A DNA stretch of 64,000 nucleotides, taken from Pocillopora verrucosa. Its lineage: Eukaryota; Cnidaria; Anthozoa; Scleractinia; Pocilloporidae. The stretch spans positions 17,596,512 through 17,660,511 of the forward strand of contig NC_089318.1 of the NCBI RefSeq assembly GCF_036669915.1, read 5' to 3'. The notes under the pieces are model-generated. The model was not told the DNA's origin. It did no database searches and saw nothing but the letters and a program-made list of their open reading frames with translations. Shown one piece after another: positions 11,801-23,260 of the stretch. How positions within the stretch are numbered: the stretch's first letter is position 1; every line of letters starts with the position of its first letter. The position numbers and the translations under genes were made by a program.

Positions 11801-14800
11801 AACTGTAGCTTTTGTCTTCTCCAGTTAATATCCTTCCCCTAGAAATTATAACTCGTCCAAATTTCCTGTAAGAGGGCTGTGGTGCCCGCAAACATGCAAA
11901 TGCTAGCAAGCAGAAGATTATCAACACATCAGCCACCAAATACAAATTGAAATCAGGCCCGTTTCCAGTCTCAATTGCATAGTCTCGTTCGGCGTCGCAC
12001 TCGCTTTGTCACACTCTCAATTGTAATTGTGAATACATTCACAGCGAATAGAAGTTGACCGTTCCAAAGTGTGTTTTCTGAGCTTTCTTTTATTGGTCAT
12101 GGCGTTTATTTTTTGAATCGCTACTCGAACAATTCATTAATTGATTGACTGATTTATGATGCATGATACAATGAGCACTCATATCGCTCCTTCACATCAA
12201 GGTGAGTTCGCCTGAGCTTCCGGTACTTACCAAAGTAACAAAGTCAGTCAACAGAAGAAACGCCGGAATGAGATCCAGCGTTGGACGGGATCCATCCACT
12301 GAAAACAGTTGCGTCCTCTCACTTGATCGGCCATCTGAGTCCTGTAAGTTATAAAGATTAATCAGTCCGTACCACCCAGGTGATAAGTGCTTTTGACGCG
12401 CGCTGATTGGCTTGCTTGGAGGTGATTGGCAAGTACTGTTCACTTCCGAGGGGCCGAAAAGACAAAATTGCGCATCATGAATTTAATTTCCGACCATTTT
12501 TTGACATATTGAAGAAATAAACTAATTCTTTGGTGTCTGTGTGGTATATGTTAAAACAATTAACTAATAGCGTTGTCCTCGCTACCCCAGACCGACATTT
12601 TCCCATGATACCGACTAACTCATATAAAGCACTGTAAATGACAATTGAAAACCTCTGTAATGTTATTTACAGCTCGCTCGCAACTGGTTCTTCAAAGACA
12701 GCATATTCTGCTAAACTTCTTTCTTTTAAGTATCGAAGGGGAAAAGATGAGGTCGATAGGCGGAGAGGGGTGTGGATATCAATGTAAGATAACCCTCACC
12801 AAGTCCGGACCTCAAATTAGTACAGGTATTAATTCATCTATATATAACGATCAGAATCAACAGTGTGTTTCATATGGGAGCATCTAAGAACGATCATTGA
12901 GAACTATTCCTGTTAACGCATGCGCTCCATTGATTTCGATGGCACAGACAGGGAAAGACAAAACTTCTTTCTAGTAAAGAGATCAAGGCGAAGTCACTTT
13001 CGTATCTTATCTTCAATTCAGCCGATCTAAAATTTACTTAACATGGTCGCTGTATTTGTGTGTTGCTCAGAATATCGTCTGTTATTTTGATCTACTCCAT
13101 ATTTTACTTCCGTAATTGCCAAGTCACAGTCAATAGTTACTATTTTCCCTCTAAAAAAAAACCATCTGGAAGCTTTCCGATCCTTTTTTTTTTCTACAAA
13201 CAAATCATTCTTTCAGAGGGTTTCAGTTTTCATAACTCTAAATATGCCGTGAAGATAGAATAGATTATAGTTCTGAACTATCAAAATACAATAATACATC
13301 GAAAATGAAAGTTGGGGTTTCCCCAGGTACTAGGTAAAAAAATCTGCATAATGCGGAATCAGTCGGGTTCGTTGAAGGGTAAGAAAGGACAAAGATGAAC
13401 CGGTAAGGTGATTTTTTATGTCCTAGACAAGGAGAACACTTGATTCGGTTCTTAGATGTTTTCGCTCTGTACACCTACTGGGTTAAAATCGACAACACCA
13501 TCTGCTAGAACACACTTGGCTATGTATTCCTCTCAACAACATTACGTACAAATAACATTATTCTGGACCTCAAATCGGATTCAATTGACATGACAACGTA
13601 TAGTTGCTGTGGATAATTAACGGTAATTCAGCATTCAGACTTGGCCTATTTCTGTAAGCCTGAAATTTTGTCAACGAATTCATAGCGTAGACTTCGTCAC
13701 CCCCGACTGACATTTTCCCATTATACCGCTGACTCACTTCACAGCCCGCGCGCAATTCGTTTCTACATTTTAGATCTTCAAAGACCGTGATTTCTACCAA
13801 ACTTCTAAATTTTAGTATTGTGAGCAAAAGATGAGGTCGATGAGCGGAGAGGGGGGTTGATATCGATTTGAGATAACCCTCGCCAAGTCCGGACCTCAAC
13901 TAAATAATTGTATGGATTCATCTATATATCATGATCTCAGTTGACAATGTGTTTCATATGGGAGCATTTAAGAACATCAATGAGAACTGCTCCTGTAAAC
14001 GCATGCGCTCCTTGCATTTGGATGGCACATAAAGAACATGAAAAATATTTCCATCTGATAAAGAAATAAAGGAAAAAACAATTTGATATTTTATCTTCAC
14101 GAAATACAGCTGGACTGAAATACATGCATACCCAGTTGGTCACTGTATTTTTTGGTTGGTCAGAATAACTTGTGCTATTTTGATCTCCTCCATATTTTCC
14201 GATCCTTTCTTTCCACACATAAATCCTTCTTTCGGCGGGTTAAAGTTTTTTTTTATCTCCTCCATATTTTCCGAAATGGCTGGGTCACAGTTATTAATAA
14301 GTTATTATTGTTCCGTCTACGGAAATTTAATTCCTGTAGCTTTTCAATCCTTTCTTTCTACACATAAATCTTTTTTTCGGCGGGTTAAAGTTTTTCCATA
14401 GCATAATTATGCCCGGAAGATAGGCTGGATTAACATTCTGAATTATTAATAGATCAAGACTGAAATCGAAAATGAAAGTTTGGGTTTTCCCCGTTGCAGA
14501 CAATAAGGAAAAAATTTGCATAGTGCGGAATCAGAGAGAAAGCAAAGATGCCATCGAAATTTTATGCAGGAAAAGACCGGAGTTCAGTTGATCAAAAGGC
14601 GGATAACGCTATCTAACGGATACATCGCTACCCAAGGGTTAATTGTTAAGAAAACGAACAGCGCAATCCACCAGATAGAGATTTATCCAGTGGAAAGCGT
14701 TATCACCCTTCGAACAACTAGAGCTAGATTTTCTTCTCAGTAGGTTGAGAATTTGCGGGTTTGTCTCCTTACTTGAACTCTCACAGTGATAGAATGAATG

Positions 14801-17800
14801 CCAGATGAAAAGTCCTCGGGATCCCAGCGACAAGCGTACAGTGCTCCTTTAACGTGAGTAACTTGTGAGTCAAGGGGTTTTCCATCGATTTCAATAATGG
14901 CAGATACAACGGGTGCAGGAGAGAAAGCCAAAAACCTGTTAAACATAAGTCAGAACAATTTCAAATTAGAACATTGTAGATCTTACGGTAGGTTATTGAA
15001 ATTTCTGAAGTGTAATTTCAACTGGAACCATGTTGAACTACAAACAAGGTCATTGCCACAGTACGTTACGTCGACGGTAATGAGGTTGTAAAAGCTCAAC
15101 TGCAGTAGACCAATTGTTCCAACTTTCTGTTTCTGGTTGTGTGAATCTTCCGATTCTACGATTCTTCAACAGTTTCCGGTTGATGATTTTACCAATAGAT
15201 TTTTCCACATCTGTGTTAGTCTCCGCTCCAAATATTCCACTGGAAACTATTCGGAAACAATTCCTGATATGCTGCTTATTTTGTGGGAGAATTGGAAGAT
15301 CGGAATAGTCAAGAGTCACGGGTTCAAATGCCGTCGAAGCCTGAATTTGTTTCAGACAGTTTTATTCTGCAATTGAATAAATTGTACTACACCTGCGAGA
15401 ATCATTTCTTTGCTTGATTTTCATCCGCAGGTCAAATGAAACTTGTTTAATTTAGAATTGAATATATTGTCGGCAATGTGTAAAATACCTTATGTGAGAA
15501 GACTTTCTTATTCTTCCAAGAGGTTCATAGGGTGGCATAATGTAATGTGCATCTTTTGGATTGGTTATGAGCACAACAGGCCATTTGTTCAGACGAACAT
15601 CAGCAAAGGAGAACATGTCATGATCTATTGCCATAACTCTGTAACTGAAATTGAAGAGAGTGGAGAATGACTGTCCACCCTAAGATCAGTATGCATATTC
15701 TCCATACTGTTCTCTATACATTTCCTAAGGTGCTGACAAGGAGAATTTGTTTAACAACCAAGCTGCTTTAGTTGATGATCATTTCCTTTACTCTCATCAC
15801 CTTAATGTGTGATTCAGGGGTGATAATGTTAGGAGAAATTAGATGTTAATCACTTTTAGGGGTCAATGGGTTGAGGTATTGATTAATCTAGCATTTTTGT
15901 TCATAGGTTTTTCCAGGTCAAAGGAAAAAGTCAAAAGACAGTAACCCTTTAACTCCCATGAACGACCAAGACAGAATCTCTCCTTACAATATCAATGCAA
16001 CATCAACCAGATTGGTGATGAGAGTAAAGAAAAATATCAATTTGGGAATAATTAATCAATCCAATACTAAATTCTCTGAACTAACATTATGAGAATTGTA
16101 TAGTTTACAGTAAGGAGAATTACAAATTTTGATCTGGGAGTTAAAGGGTTAAGCAGTAGGCTGACAGCTTTACAGGCTGAAGTAACAAGTTACCAGTAAC
16201 AGATATTACCCTGTCAGCTTTGTTATCTGGTTTTTCCAACCCTAGGCAAATAATCATCACCATCAACAGAGCCCACCCTACTTCTTTCTCTCTTTTTTTC
16301 TTCTACGCTAAGCTTACTTTCTGGTGTCAAGCCAGTCTCCAAGTTCCAGCTCTATGTGACCATCTGTGTGAACAGCATGCATCTTGGGAAATGTTTCCAG
16401 CAGAGTGTGAAGATGACCACACAAGTAAACTCCTCCTGTCCTGAAATGGATTTACACATGCTACAAGTGGGAATGGTATACTCCTTACAATAAAGTGTGT
16501 CAATAAGGAAATATTCCCGCATAAGAGTTCCTTAGGGCCCTTGTTAGAGAGGAAATAACAAAGTGGGAGTTTCCTTAGGAAAGAAGAGGAAAGGCAACAT
16601 GTTCAGTGAGAATTACTTGCATGCAGGAGCTTTAAATATTACAGAATTTGTATTACTTTTGGGTCATTGGCTGTAGAAGATAGATCCTCATACAAACCCA
16701 GAAGAAAGGTAAACACATATATTAAATTGAATAATAAGCCACTCACTTTAAAATCCTCCGAACATAGGGAGTTGTTGTGACTGAAAAAGGATGGTGTCCA
16801 AACCAAACTGTCATATTAAATGATTTGCTAGCATCAGCTAACCTCTCCATTGCATTAATACGGTCCTGAAAGAATGAAATCTTATGATATATGATTATCC
16901 TTCAAGCAAGCTCTTATTTCATTAGGGCTGCAGGTTGTGCATTTTTCCACCTGAAGCAAGATACGAGACATGTCAGGAAGAGATTTACCAGGGGGTCTAG
17001 CACTACACCCCTTGCAGACTTATTGCCTGCTCAAATGCTCAAAGCCTCATAATTTCCCTTGGGTGAAGAACCAATAGTAAGGAGGGCCTCCTCATAGGCT
17101 TATAACTGACATATTTCCTATCTTTTCTACCCTCCAAACTTCCCCCCACTTCATATCTTGATGAACACTACTCTTACAGAAATGTGAACCAACTGTGAAT
17201 AACTGTGGCATCAGTTAATTATGAGAGATGATTTTTTTCAGTCACTCAGTCAGGCACACTGAAACTCAAGAGGTTACACTTTTGTTAGGAGCCTGGCCTT
17301 TTCTTAAAATTCAACAGAAAATACCATCATTCTTCTACTTTTATAATCAGGCTCTAGATTCAACTTACAATACCTGGTTTGTAGTACTCCTGTCAATGAT
17401 CATCAGTTATAGAATGTGTGTCAATTTTCACATACCTGCTCCACGTGACCAAAGAAATTAAAGGGCCTCCTCGGACCAGGATTTGGGTTCATATCAATAC
17501 CATTAAATGCATATGAACCGAACTTGGTACTGTAGACAAACTGGTATGGCATCATGGTACCTCTGTCTCTATCTGGGCCACTGGATGAATAATCTCTGAA
17601 AAATTCAACGGGAACAGAATGAACCCTTCACGCCCTGAGATTGACTGGTTTCTAACCTCTCCCTACACTATCACCCCTGAATCAAACATTACGGCACAAA
17701 AAAGAAGGAAATCCTGACCAACTAAAGAAGCCCTTGATTGTCAAATTCTCCTCTTCAGCACCGTGGGAAATGTATAGGGAACAGTGAGGAAAATACAAAT

Positions 17801-20632
17801 TTTAATGTTAGGGCATAAAGGGTTATTAAGCTAGTGAATTGAATGAGCTTTAAAAACTTTGGATACACTATCAACATCTCTTATTATTTCTGACAGGAAC
17901 AAAAGACTACTGTACTTAAAAAGGGGAATCTAGTGGTCTTTCTGCAGTCGTGGGCATTTTTCCACGCACCCTTTACATAATAATGACATTTGACTTTATA
18001 AATCTTTTAAGAACTAAGCATGGTAAACATATGCCTTGATAAGATAGATTGGAGTAGCTTAAAACATGTGCCTTTCTACTTCCATGTACAAGTGCACTTT
18101 GCATTAAAGTTTATCTACAAGCAATGATTTTCTCTCTCACTCAGTTTAATCAATGATCTATCCTAAAGTTCAATGGTTGCGATAAAAAACACAAATTATA
18201 CAAGCACCACAGAATGATCACAGCAAATACTCCCAAGTTGAAATAAAACCCCATTGATTTAGTCACAGAATTAAGCAATTCCATAACACATTTCATTTTC
18301 ACCCAGAAATAATTTCCCAGTCCCGATCTATTTAAAATTTTGCCAATATCTCTTTTCAACTATTAATAAAAGCATACTTACTTGAAGAAGTTCTCCTTGC
18401 TTGTATGCGAGGGAACACTAAATGTATCTGTAAAAGAGAAAAAAACAATGCTCACGTGCAAAAGCTTCGCTTGCACAATTTTGATCCATGAGCACCTCAA
18501 GACTTCTTTTCCCCCCTCCTCCCTCTGGCCAACTACAAATAATAGAACACAGCCCCTTGCTGCCTTTGGGTCCTCACATTTCCCAATTTTTTTCCAACAA
18601 TGGATGGGCCAGAGAGTAGAAAACTGAAACTATAGAGAAAATTTATAACAGTTCACTGATTTTTTGTCAAAGCGCAATTTATGAATTAAGTTTTTTCACT
18701 CCCCATGCTGATGAAGACATAATTTCTCCTCACAATATCAATACAATATCAAGCTGACAGGTGATGAGAGGAAAGAAAATATAAATTAGAGGATTGTTCA
18801 TTGATCCAACACTAATTTCTCAGAATTAATATCAGAAGAAATATATAACAGACAGTAGGGAGAATTACTGGTTAGATCTTGAGGGTAGAAGGATTAATTA
18901 CGTGGATCTTAAGATATTCATCTTAAGCTTCCTTACCATGATTTCCTCTCAAGTCTAACCATTTTGTCCTATCCTCAACTTTTGTTTCCTTAAGCACATT
19001 GAAATACTCTTCCCATTCTTCTTTATACTGTTTAGAACCAAGTTTGCGGACATCTTTTGCATCTGTCAAGTCACCTTTTTAATTTAAAAAAAAAAAAGAT
19101 ATGTTATTGGAACTAATTTTTGCAACGTCAGTCAATTTTCTATGAGCGTAAATAAGCACGATATTTGCACTGGAATTTAATTTTTTAATCATAAGTAATT
19201 TCAAACAACAAAAACAAAAGAAAATTCATTGTCTATTAGGGGGACTGGTTAATAAACAACAGCATCCAATAGGCACAAAATGATGCACTGATATTTTTTT
19301 GCAGACATTATCTGTTCAGAGATTAGTGAACAGTTTTGCAAGAGCAGAGCTTGAGGAAAACAGTCCCTTCTTCTGTAACAATCACAAATAACTCTCTTTT
19401 TTATTACATTGTAAGCCAGGACTCATCATCTCAGATGTATGGTTTGGAAATTGGGGATCATCACTTGTGGTATATCACCAGTCAAGATATTCCCCAGTTT
19501 GAGTGGGATATATTTGGTCACATAATATATTTAGACCAATTGCACATGAGCATAAATGTTTAATGGATTATAACTGCCTATAGCTGCTACAATCTTCAAC
19601 ATGCACAGGATATCAAATCCAGTTATGGAATAAAAACCTAGTATAAAACTTCAAAGCAACTGCAGAATACCTGGCCATTCATTTACATGTCACTGAATAA
19701 GAAAAGCGTCTATTGTGTTATGCCTCAATCTTCAAAGCCTCCCGACCTATGTAAGTGAGGCAGACCAAAGTGGCCAGGTATTCTGCAGTTTAGCCAAAAC
19801 TTCAGTACCTGTGGCCAGAACCGTCACAGGCTTTATCACATCTATATTTTCATTACAAAATTTCTTCAAATCCTTTACTCTTTGATTATCACGGTATTTG
19901 CTTATATGAATGTCAGAGATCTGTAATGAAAGAGATATAAGGAATGTAAATTTATTCCAAGCATATTCTATATTAAGATTAAAGCATAATACCACCTGCT
20001 GTACAGAGACAACGCAACAATAAAACCATCAGGAAAAATTATTTCAGGATGGCAATAACTATAAATACGGGCGATATATTTAGTTAATATTTGGTATAAT
20101 TTGCACTTCTAAAAAGTTAAATAACACGTATAAAACCAGCCGGGTAAAATTTCCGCACAACCCCATCCTACATTATGCATAAAAACAATACATTGCCATT
20201 GGGAAAACAGATTTTTTTTACAATAGTATGGGGCTTTGCGGAAATTTTACCAACAATACATTGCCATTGGGAAAACAGATTTGTTCTACAATATTATGGG
20301 GCTGTGCCGAAATTGTACCGAAATTAGCCCACAGAAAATCCTTTCGCGATCCATATATTTTTCTTCTTCCAAAAGCCGGTCCGGAAACACTTCCTACGTA
20401 CCATCATGATGTGATTAAAACGTAACAGTTTACTCCGTGACTTTACCTGAACGAACCAGAAAATATTATCCATCTTGTCGCTCGGAAATGGAGCTGAATT
20501 AGTATTTCTGTGTTGCCTTAGCGGTTGGCCGTGCCCTGTATAATAATCCAGAAGTACAGCAACAAACCATGACGAACACAAAATAACAACGAGGATGATC
20601 AGCGATAGACAGCCTCTACTACCGACCACCAT
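8884..20632 (-). CDS. TMEM62: Transmembrane protein 62 (metallophosphoesterase-like), 14 exons
   Basis: Coding exons on the minus strand: 20632-20447, 19920-19809, 19074-18937, 18427-18382, 17595-17436, 16865-16747, 16440-16318, 15644-15489, 14935-14773, 12341-12231, 11690-11606, 10756-10670, 10113-9995, 9195-8884 (stop). All junctions are GT-AG and phases agree; the sum is 1917 nt, 638 aa, close to the 643 aa I recall for human TMEM62. The N-terminus has a signal anchor (about residues 9-28). The calcineurin-like phosphoesterase motifs are intact: D65-x-H67 in ISDIHIS, G100-D101 in TGDLTDA, GNHD 143-146, GHH 237-239 and GHLH 262-265. After a beta-rich domain, several membrane segments follow (for example LGPWVIGEM-like region in exon 13 and FVFVLMFIWQ in the last exon). 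Function is poorly known in animals; a membrane-anchored phosphoesterase is inference from the motifs. Introns carry several repeats, listed separately. Confidence 0.93.
9662..9765 (-). repeat. tRNA-derived SINE fragment
   Basis: On the minus strand there is an A-box-like TAGTCTAGTGG and, about 40 bases on, a B-box-like GGGTTCTAGTCC. The distance and order fit a tRNA-derived Pol III promoter. A complete cloverleaf is not evident, so it is read as a SINE head, inside the last intron of TMEM62. Confidence 0.55.
11787..12010 (-). pseudogene. Fragment of the double-SERINC gene inserted in a TMEM62 intron
   Basis: Aligned by eye, these 224 bases match 5435-5658 of the double-SERINC ORF without any indel and with about 11 mismatches (about 95 % identity). 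It corresponds to roughly residues 312-386 of unit 1, including the ADVLIIFCL and RAPQP stretch, and the frame is still open. Similarity stops abruptly at both ends. It lies between TMEM62 exons 10 and 11, same strand as TMEM62, opposite to the parent. It is too short to encode a domain. Confidence 0.9.
12575..14560. repeat. Approximately 1.1-kb tandem duplication in TMEM62 intron 9
   Basis: Two diverged units, about 12575-13520 and about 13690-14560. Shared landmarks in the same order are GACATTTTCCCAT (12594 / 13711), AAGATGAGGTCGAT (12745 / 13828), GTTTCATATGGGAGCAT (12868 / 13950), CGCATGCGCTCC (12917 / 14000) and ATCGAAAATGAAAGTT (13300 / 14465). A shorter block with CTTTCTTT..ACACATAAATC is repeated again at 14205-14240 and 14350-14385. 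No coding potential is seen. Confidence 0.75.
15672..15874. repeat. Family B short repeat element (MITE-like)
   Basis: About 200 bp with GCATATTCTCCATACTGTTC near the left and GGGTCAATGGGTT at the right end. Further copies at 28268-28480, 46889-47040, 49080-49236, in reverse at 17625-17822, and diverged pieces near 47820-47935 (reverse) and 61800-61937. Non-autonomous element status is inferred from the repeated boundaries. Confidence 0.7.
15942..16152. repeat. Family A short inverted-repeat element
   Basis: Starts TAACCCTTTAACTCCCATG and ends GGGAGTTAAAGGGTTAA, so the ends are a clear inverted repeat. In an intron of TMEM62. Confidence 0.8.
17625..17822. repeat. Family B element, reverse orientation
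   Basis: Starts AACCCTTCACGCCCTGAGA and ends TTAGGGCATAAAGGGTT; internal CACCCCTGAATCAAACATTA is the reverse complement of the family B interior. In a TMEM62 intron. Confidence 0.6.
18687..18899. repeat. Family A element, diverged copy
   Basis: Shares TTTCTCCTCACAATATCAAT and GACAGTAGGGAGAATTAC with the other family A copies. TMEM62 intron 3. Confidence 0.6.
19659..19789. repeat. 131-bp foldback element next to a TMEM62 splice donor
   Basis: ACTGCAGAATACCTGGCCA at 19659-19677 is the exact reverse complement of 19771-19789. The element lies about 20 bases downstream (in transcript sense) of the donor of TMEM62 exon 2 (exon ends at 19809). Family not recognised. Confidence 0.75.
20138..20319. 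repeat. Partial tandem and inverted repeat in TMEM62 intron 1
   Basis: ACAATACATTGCCATTGGGA occurs at about 20185 and again at about 20253, each followed by a TATGGGGCTxTGC block. GGTAAAATTTCCGC at about 20143 is the inverse of GCGGAAATTTTACC at about 20238, giving a foldback. No coding role seen. Confidence 0.65.
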
Positions 20633-23260
20633 GTTTTCAAACTAAAGCCTCGTTCAAAGGTACTAATCGTTTCCGGTTGTACACATGACCGGAAGTAAAA
20701 ATATTTATTTAAAAGAATCCTATCCTCGGGGAGAGACTAGGGGAGATTACGTAAATATTTACATAAGTAACAGATGTGTGTTACGAGAGGGCTGGGGGAG
20801 GTTGGTCCGTGGGGAGAGAGGGATGGTGAAGGGAATAAGGCTGAGAGAAAGCAAATTTACACTTTGATAGCATAATTTCGAACCCTCGAAATCATGGCTG
20901 AGGACGAAAATTAAAATTTGGATAAAAAAAACAGTTGAAATAGAATGAGAGGGGAACACCCAGACCTCCACAAGGAAGATTGTGACTGCTGAATATCGCG
21001 AACAATTTAAGGTTTTCAAATTGCTACCACGATCGATACCGTGAGATCTTATTCTCTTAAGGATGTCACGCTTTCTCCCCCTCCACCCTCTCCCCCCATC
21101 GCCTGTTTCCCTTCCCATCTTCCAATTGGAAGAACAGCTACTGAAGAGATTAGTGAAGAATGTTAGGATATTTACGCGTAAAAGCCGGTTGTACTTGTAT
21201 ATCATTATCTGATGGGTAACAGAAGACGTGATAGCGTCTAGAGCAGGCAAGTGAGTGCTCAGTATTGTCTTGGTGAAAATTATGGCTGGGTAAGAGAAAT
21301 AAATTTGTACCAAAGGAGGAGGGGGGAGGGGGTGGTGGAAATGTGACGGTCACAAAGAAGGGGAGGGAAGGGGGTGGGGCATTGAATGTTCGCCTTTCCC
21401 CGCCCCCTACCCCCAACGTCGACTCTAACTCCAAATCAAACATAGTCGGTTGAATTTGCGAGCCTCTTAAAGTCAACTCGCCCTAATAAGACGCCTGCAC
21501 TGCAGGCTAGAGACACGATTATCAAACTGCCATTGACAATTTTTTTTTCTTACCACTTAACTGTGTTAAGTTTGAAGATCAGTTCATTCTTATCGGATCT
21601 TATCGTCTGTCCACAAAGAACATGAGATGATTCTCTCTTGCCACAGGTCAAAGATATACATGATTATTTACTTCAAGGCTGTGCTCTAGGAAAATTTTCA
21701 GGGCGCCCTTCGGGCGCCTAACCATGACAAGTAGGTCGCCCAGCCTTCCAGGTTGGTCGCCCGAATTGATTAATTAATTAATTAATTAATTTTGATCGAA
21801 TGATTACAATTGCGAGCAAGTCGCCAAATATGGTGCTGATAAACATCTTGCATGCCACGGACGAAGCTAATTAAATAAACACAAATTTGCATAAAGGACG
21901 GTTTCGTTTTATTAATCACGCGCTCCACTATTGAAACTGTTGAAACACAAAAATTAAATATAAGCATCAACCACTTCAATAGAAAAATTAGATCTTTAAC
22001 ACATGCTTATGCAAAAATCGTGCAGTTTCTCACGGGCAAAGAAAAAATAATTTTTCGTGCTAAACCATATGAAACAATATTACATAACACACGCGACAAC
22101 TTTGAGCGTGAACAATTCTTGTTGTTGTCCTGCCGAATATTTTTTAGTTCTGCAAATGTCATCAAATTAGCAAGTAAAATTATAAAATGTTAGTTACAAT
22201 CAGTTGCTCGTTTTATCACATCGTTCAATGGACAAGAAACCTGGGCCATGTACTATATTAACAAACCGGAAGAGAAACCGCCGAAGCGAAACAAGACCCA
22301 TGACCTAACTTAATATTTAACCTAAATGTACAGATCACACAGGCTATTGATTGCACTGAGCTTTCAGCGCTTTTGCTTTTCGGGCTAACGGGAGCCGGGG
22401 AGCACGATGGAGTTTCTTTTTGTTTTGTTCCGTTCCGTTTCTATACGTTTGCTGGTTTCGTTTCGGGTTTTCACACAAGCCGAAATCTATGCGCCCGGAC
22501 GGGCGACCGCTTTTCTTTTTCAGTCGCCCGAGACCAAATGTTAGTCGCCTGAGCTTAGCTTCGTTTTGTTTTTACTTTCGTTCGTCTCTGTTATAATTTT
22601 TTGTTCTGTTTCGTTTGTGCCATGACCTGGTAATTTATCAGTATCAACGTATGCCCATCACTTGCCTTTTTGATTTTATTTTTAACCCCTCGATGAAAGA
22701 TTCCCAAAAGTGAACTTTGGTCGGTGACACAGCACATATCAAATTAATGAAAGTGATGATAGATTTTCAGTAGGTCAGCGTTGCGGTCAGTATCACCTCA
22801 TCAGGGAGGGAATTAGCTTTCAGAACTTTTCCTCCCTCCCTACCCTTATATTCCTCTTTTTTCTCTGAATCAGCCACCTACCCATATACACACTACCCTG
22901 GTTCCACAAAATTTACTATGTGTTCGATTTTGTGATCAAATCCTTGAGGGAACGACAACAGTCACGCCAGTCCCCAATATGGCCCAAACATCTACACAGG
23001 CTTCCGCTCGACTGCAAAACGCAAAAAAAAATTTCCTGTATTAGTCCGATCTCCCCTCCCTCTTGTTTACCAGAGCGGCGAATTTCTTTGTTTTCTTTTG
23101 GTTTTTTTTTTGGTCACCTGATACTAGGTTCTACGTCACTTGGCTCGGTACAAAATCACACGACTTTTGCATGACACTGGCAGTGCAGAATAGTACAAGG
23201 CAACGCAAGGTTTGTGTATTTCGTGCGCTTTGTTAACTCTTCATCAGAATCGAGACCAAA
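20633..23260. other. Intergenic between divergent TMEM62 and ependymin-related gene
   Basis: Contains pyrimidine/purine-skewed low complexity (about 21060-21420, runs of CCCCC or GGGAGGG) and a TTAA microsatellite at about 21768. A probable mobile-element remnant lies at about 21675-22560: GGTCGCCCG near its left part is inverted as CGGGCGACC near 22500. No gene recognised. Confidence 0.45.

Noticed and set aside
20759..21476. Minus-strand ORFs of 108 and 184 aa
   Set aside because: They run through purine/pyrimidine-skewed low-complexity sequence and lack recognisable domains.
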